A DNA stretch of 13,977 bases from an uncultured Selenomonadaceae bacterium (GTDB taxonomy: Bacteria > Bacillota > Negativicutes > Selenomonadales > Selenomonadaceae): the NCBI GenBank assembly GCA_905235425.1, contig CAJOKY010000026.1, forward strand, positions 1-13,977, in the 5' to 3' direction. Shown here piece after piece: positions 13,951-13,977 of the stretch. The position numbers were made by a program, and so were the translations under genes. The notes beneath the pieces were generated by a model, which was not told the DNA's origin, did no database searches, and worked only from the letters and a program-made list of their open reading frames with translations. The number at the start of each line of letters is the position of its first letter. Position 1 is the stretch's first letter.

Positions 13951-13977
13951 TTTTACGTAAAAATCTTTACGGTAAAA
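13951..13977 (+). terminator. Probable terminator hairpin cut by the window end
   Basis: TTTTAC (13951-13956) with GTAAAA (13972-13977), and GTAAA (13957-13961) with TTTAC (13966-13970), form an 11-bp AT-rich stem with one bulged G and an AATC loop directly after the mutase stop. Any T-run would lie outside the window. Confidence 0.4.

Overview
The window looks like a stretch of a low-to-moderate-GC anaerobic Firmicute-type chromosome. Shine-Dalgarno sites are strong (AAAGGAG, GGGAGG types), genes are tightly packed, and a PTS permease sits beside a TAXI-type lipoprotein. A member of the Negativicutes would fit, but that is inference from gene content only.

Layout. Positions 1-254 hold no intact gene. 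There is a decayed sequence resembling the 3' end of an IS200/IS605 tnpB, then a bidirectional hairpin terminator. On the minus strand lies a single TAXI-family solute-binding lipoprotein (255-1250) with no permease next to it. A 630-bp divergent intergenic region follows. It holds a three-copy direct repeat, inverted repeats, a clear sigma-70 promoter (TTGACT-17-TATAAT) and a structured leader with two hairpins. Everything from 1882 to 13950 is on the plus strand.

The plus-strand cluster is an L-ascorbate (vitamin C) utilisation locus joined to the non-oxidative pentose phosphate pathway. The order is ulaG (lactonase), a DeoR-family regulator, ulaC (IIA), ulaA (IIC), ulaB (IIB), ulaF (4-epimerase), ulaE (3-epimerase), an unrecognised propeller-like protein, tkt (transketolase), rpiB, rpe and a phosphohexomutase. 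The PTS would import ascorbate as ascorbate-6-phosphate. UlaG opens the lactone to 3-keto-L-gulonate-6-phosphate, and UlaE and UlaF take L-xylulose-5-phosphate to D-xylulose-5-phosphate, which Tkt, Rpe and RpiB feed into central metabolism. The decarboxylase UlaD, which makes L-xylulose-5-phosphate, is not present, while one conserved-looking gene of unknown function sits where a pathway gene would be expected.

The most unusual structure is a set of three intergenic arrays (after ulaF, after the propeller-like gene, after rpiB). Each has a strict 7-bp period but a different heptamer, and each lies between one gene's stop codon and the next gene's ribosome binding site. Two of them overlap the stop codon. 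The largest switches strand polarity midway and could fold into a long hairpin. Factor-independent terminators lie between ulaB and ulaF and between tkt and rpiB, so the cluster is probably transcribed as several units or by partial readthrough.
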